Shown here: positions 62,632-64,000 of the stretch, piece by piece
Numbering within the stretch: position 1 is the first letter of the stretch
How the letters are laid out: the number at the start of each line of letters is the position of its first letter
NCBI RefSeq assembly: GCF_900142465.1
Contig: NZ_FRAX01000004.1
Span: 218,202-282,201, forward strand
Direction of reading: 5' to 3'
Source: Fibrobacter sp. UWH6
Lineage (GTDB): Bacteria; Fibrobacterota; Fibrobacteria; Fibrobacterales; Fibrobacteraceae
DNA length: 64,000 bases
Notes under the pieces: generated by a model
Told to the model about the DNA's origin: nothing
Seen by the model: the letters and a program-made list of their open reading frames with translations, nothing else
Databases searched by the model: none
Program-made: the position numbers and the translations under genes

Positions 62632-63594
62632 TTATACGTTCGCTATAATCTGGTTTTCACAGTTAATGCTGTTACGTTCTACATTGTTCCACACCACGCA
62701 ATCTTTTATTATTGCATCCTTAAGAATGCAATTGTCTCCGATGGTTACATTGGGACCTATAGTAGAATTTTCGATACGGCAATTCTTGCCAATATGGCAG
62801 GGAGGTATGATTGCGTTGTGATTATTCAATTCCGCAGTGTTTTGATCAATAGTACCTGATAGACGATTGTTCAGTAACCAAGTGTTCGTTTCAATCAGGG
62901 TTTCCGGTAAACCGCAGTCTAGCCATTCTTTTACAGGGGCCGTACGGAATTTGCAGCCCTCTTCAATCATCATCTGCAATGCATCTGTCAGTTGCAGTTC
63001 GCCTTTGGTTCGGATATCATTATCCATGAGGTGTTGCAAGGCTGTTTTTAGCGCCTTTACATCTTTGATGTAGTAGATGCCGACTATGGCTTCGTTACTT
63101 ACGAATTCTTGGGGTTTCTCTACAAGACGTTGGATGTTACCGTTGGTGTCGGTGACTGCTACGCCAAATCGGCGGGGGTCGGCGACTTTGTAGGTGAATA
63201 GAATGTTACTGGATTCTTCGCTTCGCTCAGAATGACGTACAGGATTGAGTATGCTAAGGTCGGCGTCAAAGAGGGTGTCGCCTAGGATGATGAGTAGGGG
63301 CTCATCGTTGACATAGGGGAGGGCTAAGCTGATGGCTTGACCTAGCCCCTGGGGGTCGCTCTGGAGAATGGCGCGTGTTTTGCCCCAGTTTGGTTTGCTT
63401 TCCAGATACTGATCCATTTTCTCGGCTTTATAGCCGGTAATGAAGATTGTTTCGGAGGGATTGAGCTTTAAAGCGTCTTCTACGATCCAGTCAATAATAG
63501 TTTTTCCGCCTACGGGAAGCAAACACTTTGGCAACTCGTTTGTGTACGGTCGCATGCGTTCCCCCTTTCCGGCAACTGGCAAAATGACTTTCAC
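62632..63594 (-). CDS. Sugar-1-phosphate nucleotidyltransferase with C-terminal beta-helix
   Basis: 320 aa, RmlA/GlmU-like. Active-site start LPVAGKGERMRPYTNELPKCLLPVGGKTI, ILQSDPQGLGQAISLA, LLIILGDTLF, GVAVTD..G.I..LVEKP, and a left-handed beta-helix tail (IGKNCRIENSTIGPNVTIGDNCILKDAIIKDCVV). Product is probably an NDP-sugar for the adjacent locus. Oddity: RHSERSEESS is inserted after LSILNPV by the repeat at 63208-63237. Start is GTG at 63594 with AAAGGAG upstream. Confidence 0.9.
   Translation of the reverse strand: MKVILPVAGKGERMRPYTNELPKCLLPVGGKTIIDWIVEDALKLNPSETIFITGYKAEKMDQYLESKPNWGKTRAILQSDPQGLGQAISLALPYVNDEPLLIILGDTLFDADLSILNPVRHSERSEESSNILFTYKVADPRRFGVAVTDTNGNIQRLVEKPQEFVSNEAIVGIYYIKDVKALKTALQHLMDNDIRTKGELQLTDALQMMIEEGCKFRTAPVKEWLDCGLPETLIETNTWLLNNRLSGTIDQNTAELNNHNAIIPPCHIGKNCRIENSTIGPNVTIGDNCILKDAIIKDCVVWNNVERNSINCENQIIANV
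63208..63237 (-). repeat. 30-bp 'HSERSEESS' repeat inside the nucleotidyltransferase gene
   Basis: Reverse complement is identical over 30 bp to 46631-46660. It is in the sense direction and same frame of this minus-strand gene (RHSERSEESS), so the two genomic copies are inverted relative to each other. Confidence 0.85.
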
Positions 63595-63696
63595 GTTTTC
63601 TCCTTTAGATTCAAGTATCTTTAACCCAACTAGATTTTAAGAAATTTGTGGGGTAAAGATAACAATTCAACATCCTCCCCCTTAAATTCAATGATA

Positions 63697-63727
63697 AAAA
63701 ACTGATGGTTTTAGACCATCAGTTTTT
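63697..63727. terminator. Hairpin terminator after the PD-(D/E)XK gene
   Basis: Perfect 13-bp stem AAAAACTGATGGT (63697-63709)/ACCATCAGTTTTT (63715-63727), A-run and T-run on the two sides; ends the minus-strand gene at 63755. Confidence 0.82.
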
Positions 63728-63754
63728 CATATAGTTCGCGCTTGTTGTTCTGCT

Positions 63755-64000
63755 TTAACCCTTTTCTAAGGAGGCTTTCAGTTTAAGGACTTCCTTGGAT
63801 GAGAGACTGCAAATCGAAATGATTTCATTAATGCCGTATTTCCGTTTTAGCATAGTCATTGCAATTTCAAGAGTTTTATTCTTAGTAGCCTCTTTTGCAG
63901 CTTCTTTTGCTGCTTCTTTTGCAGCAGCTTCCGCTTTAAGTACTGCGCTGGCAAGGCGGGTATTGTATTCATCTTGTCTTTTCTTTTCACTGAGTTGAGA
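63755..64000 (-). CDS. C-terminus of a PD-(D/E)XK nuclease/Rpn-like family protein (partial)
   Basis: The minus-strand frame is open from the window edge to a TAA at 63755-63757: 81 visible residues. It shows a charged start (SEKKRQDEYNTRLASAV), an Ala-Lys-Glu helix (AAAKEAAKEAAKEATK), then IAMTMLKRKYGINEIISICSLSSKEVLKLK. This tail, a charged Ala-rich helix followed by a small helix-turn-helix-like segment, is typical of Rpn/PD-(D/E)XK transposase-like proteins. The catalytic domain would lie beyond the window, so the assignment rests on the tail alone. Confidence 0.6.
   Translation of the reverse strand, partial: SQLSEKKRQDEYNTRLASAVLKAEAAAKEAAKEAAKEATKNKTLEIAMTMLKRKYGINEIISICSLSSKEVLKLKASLEKG

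Overview
The window looks like a chromosomal piece of a Gram-negative, anaerobic, gut- or rumen-type bacterium, most plausibly a Fibrobacter relative (Fibrobacterota). The pointers are a pyruvate:ferredoxin oxidoreductase, a bacterial V-type ATPase operon of the E-DUF2764-A-B-D-I-K type, an OmpA protein carrying thrombospondin type-3 repeats, outer-membrane and lipoprotein genes, and many two-component and c-di-GMP proteins. The assignment is inference; no rRNA or marker search was possible. Promoters that can be read well follow TTGNNN-N17-TAnnTT (two tRNA-Asp genes, nifJ, aspS, one unknown gene, one candidate ncRNA).

Layout. 1-3.9 kb: thiamine genes (3' end of thiH, thiE, a TenI-like paralog) with a membrane diguanylate cyclase inserted between thiH and thiE. 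4.0-9.1 kb: a response regulator/HD-GYP phosphodiesterase followed by a 1320-residue hybrid histidine kinase. 9.1-11.1 kb: small zinc-ribbon protein, a nucleotidyltransferase-family protein, and an unknown gene with a CRP/FNR-like palindrome at its transcription start. 11.1-11.96 kb: non-coding region holding a strong candidate structured RNA on the minus strand. 12-16 kb: OmpA/TSP3 protein and aspS, convergent. 16.3-24.2 kb: V-ATPase operon ending in two unlike proteolipid genes. 24.4-33.3 kb: ClC transporter, gene remnants, dus, M23/LysM peptidase, glyS, zinc-ribbon/PAS pair, second diguanylate cyclase. 33.4-37.7 kb: two identical tRNA-Asp genes and nifJ. 37.9-44.2 kb: a seven-gene minus-strand run (M23/LysM peptidase, DUF486, DUF4416, glutamine cyclotransferase, outer-membrane barrel, PHP phosphoesterase, unknown).

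44.3-61.1 kb: RNase HI, then an array of eight 42-bp units each with a small stem-loop, then a surface-polysaccharide locus: ugd, a cytidylyltransferase/oxidoreductase fusion, a class V aminotransferase, then a markedly AT-rich block (acyltransferase, Wzx flippase, TagF-like phosphotransferase, EpsG/Wzy polymerase, GT2, GT14, F420-dehydrogenase-beta-like protein, pyruvyl transferase, secreted GH26, GT4, WecG/TagA). The set suggests a Wzx/Wzy-type glycan carrying alditol-phosphate and pyruvate substituents. 61.2-64 kb: CotH-kinase lipoprotein, sugar-1-phosphate nucleotidyltransferase, and the C-terminus of a PD-(D/E)XK (Rpn-like) protein.

Most notable: the 42-bp stem-loop array; the structured RNA at 11.4-11.6 kb; a 30-bp repeat identical in ugd and in the nucleotidyltransferase gene, both in frame and inverted to each other around the polysaccharide locus; the two V-ATPase proteolipids with different ion-ligand sets; and the teichoic-acid-like gene set in a Gram-negative background.
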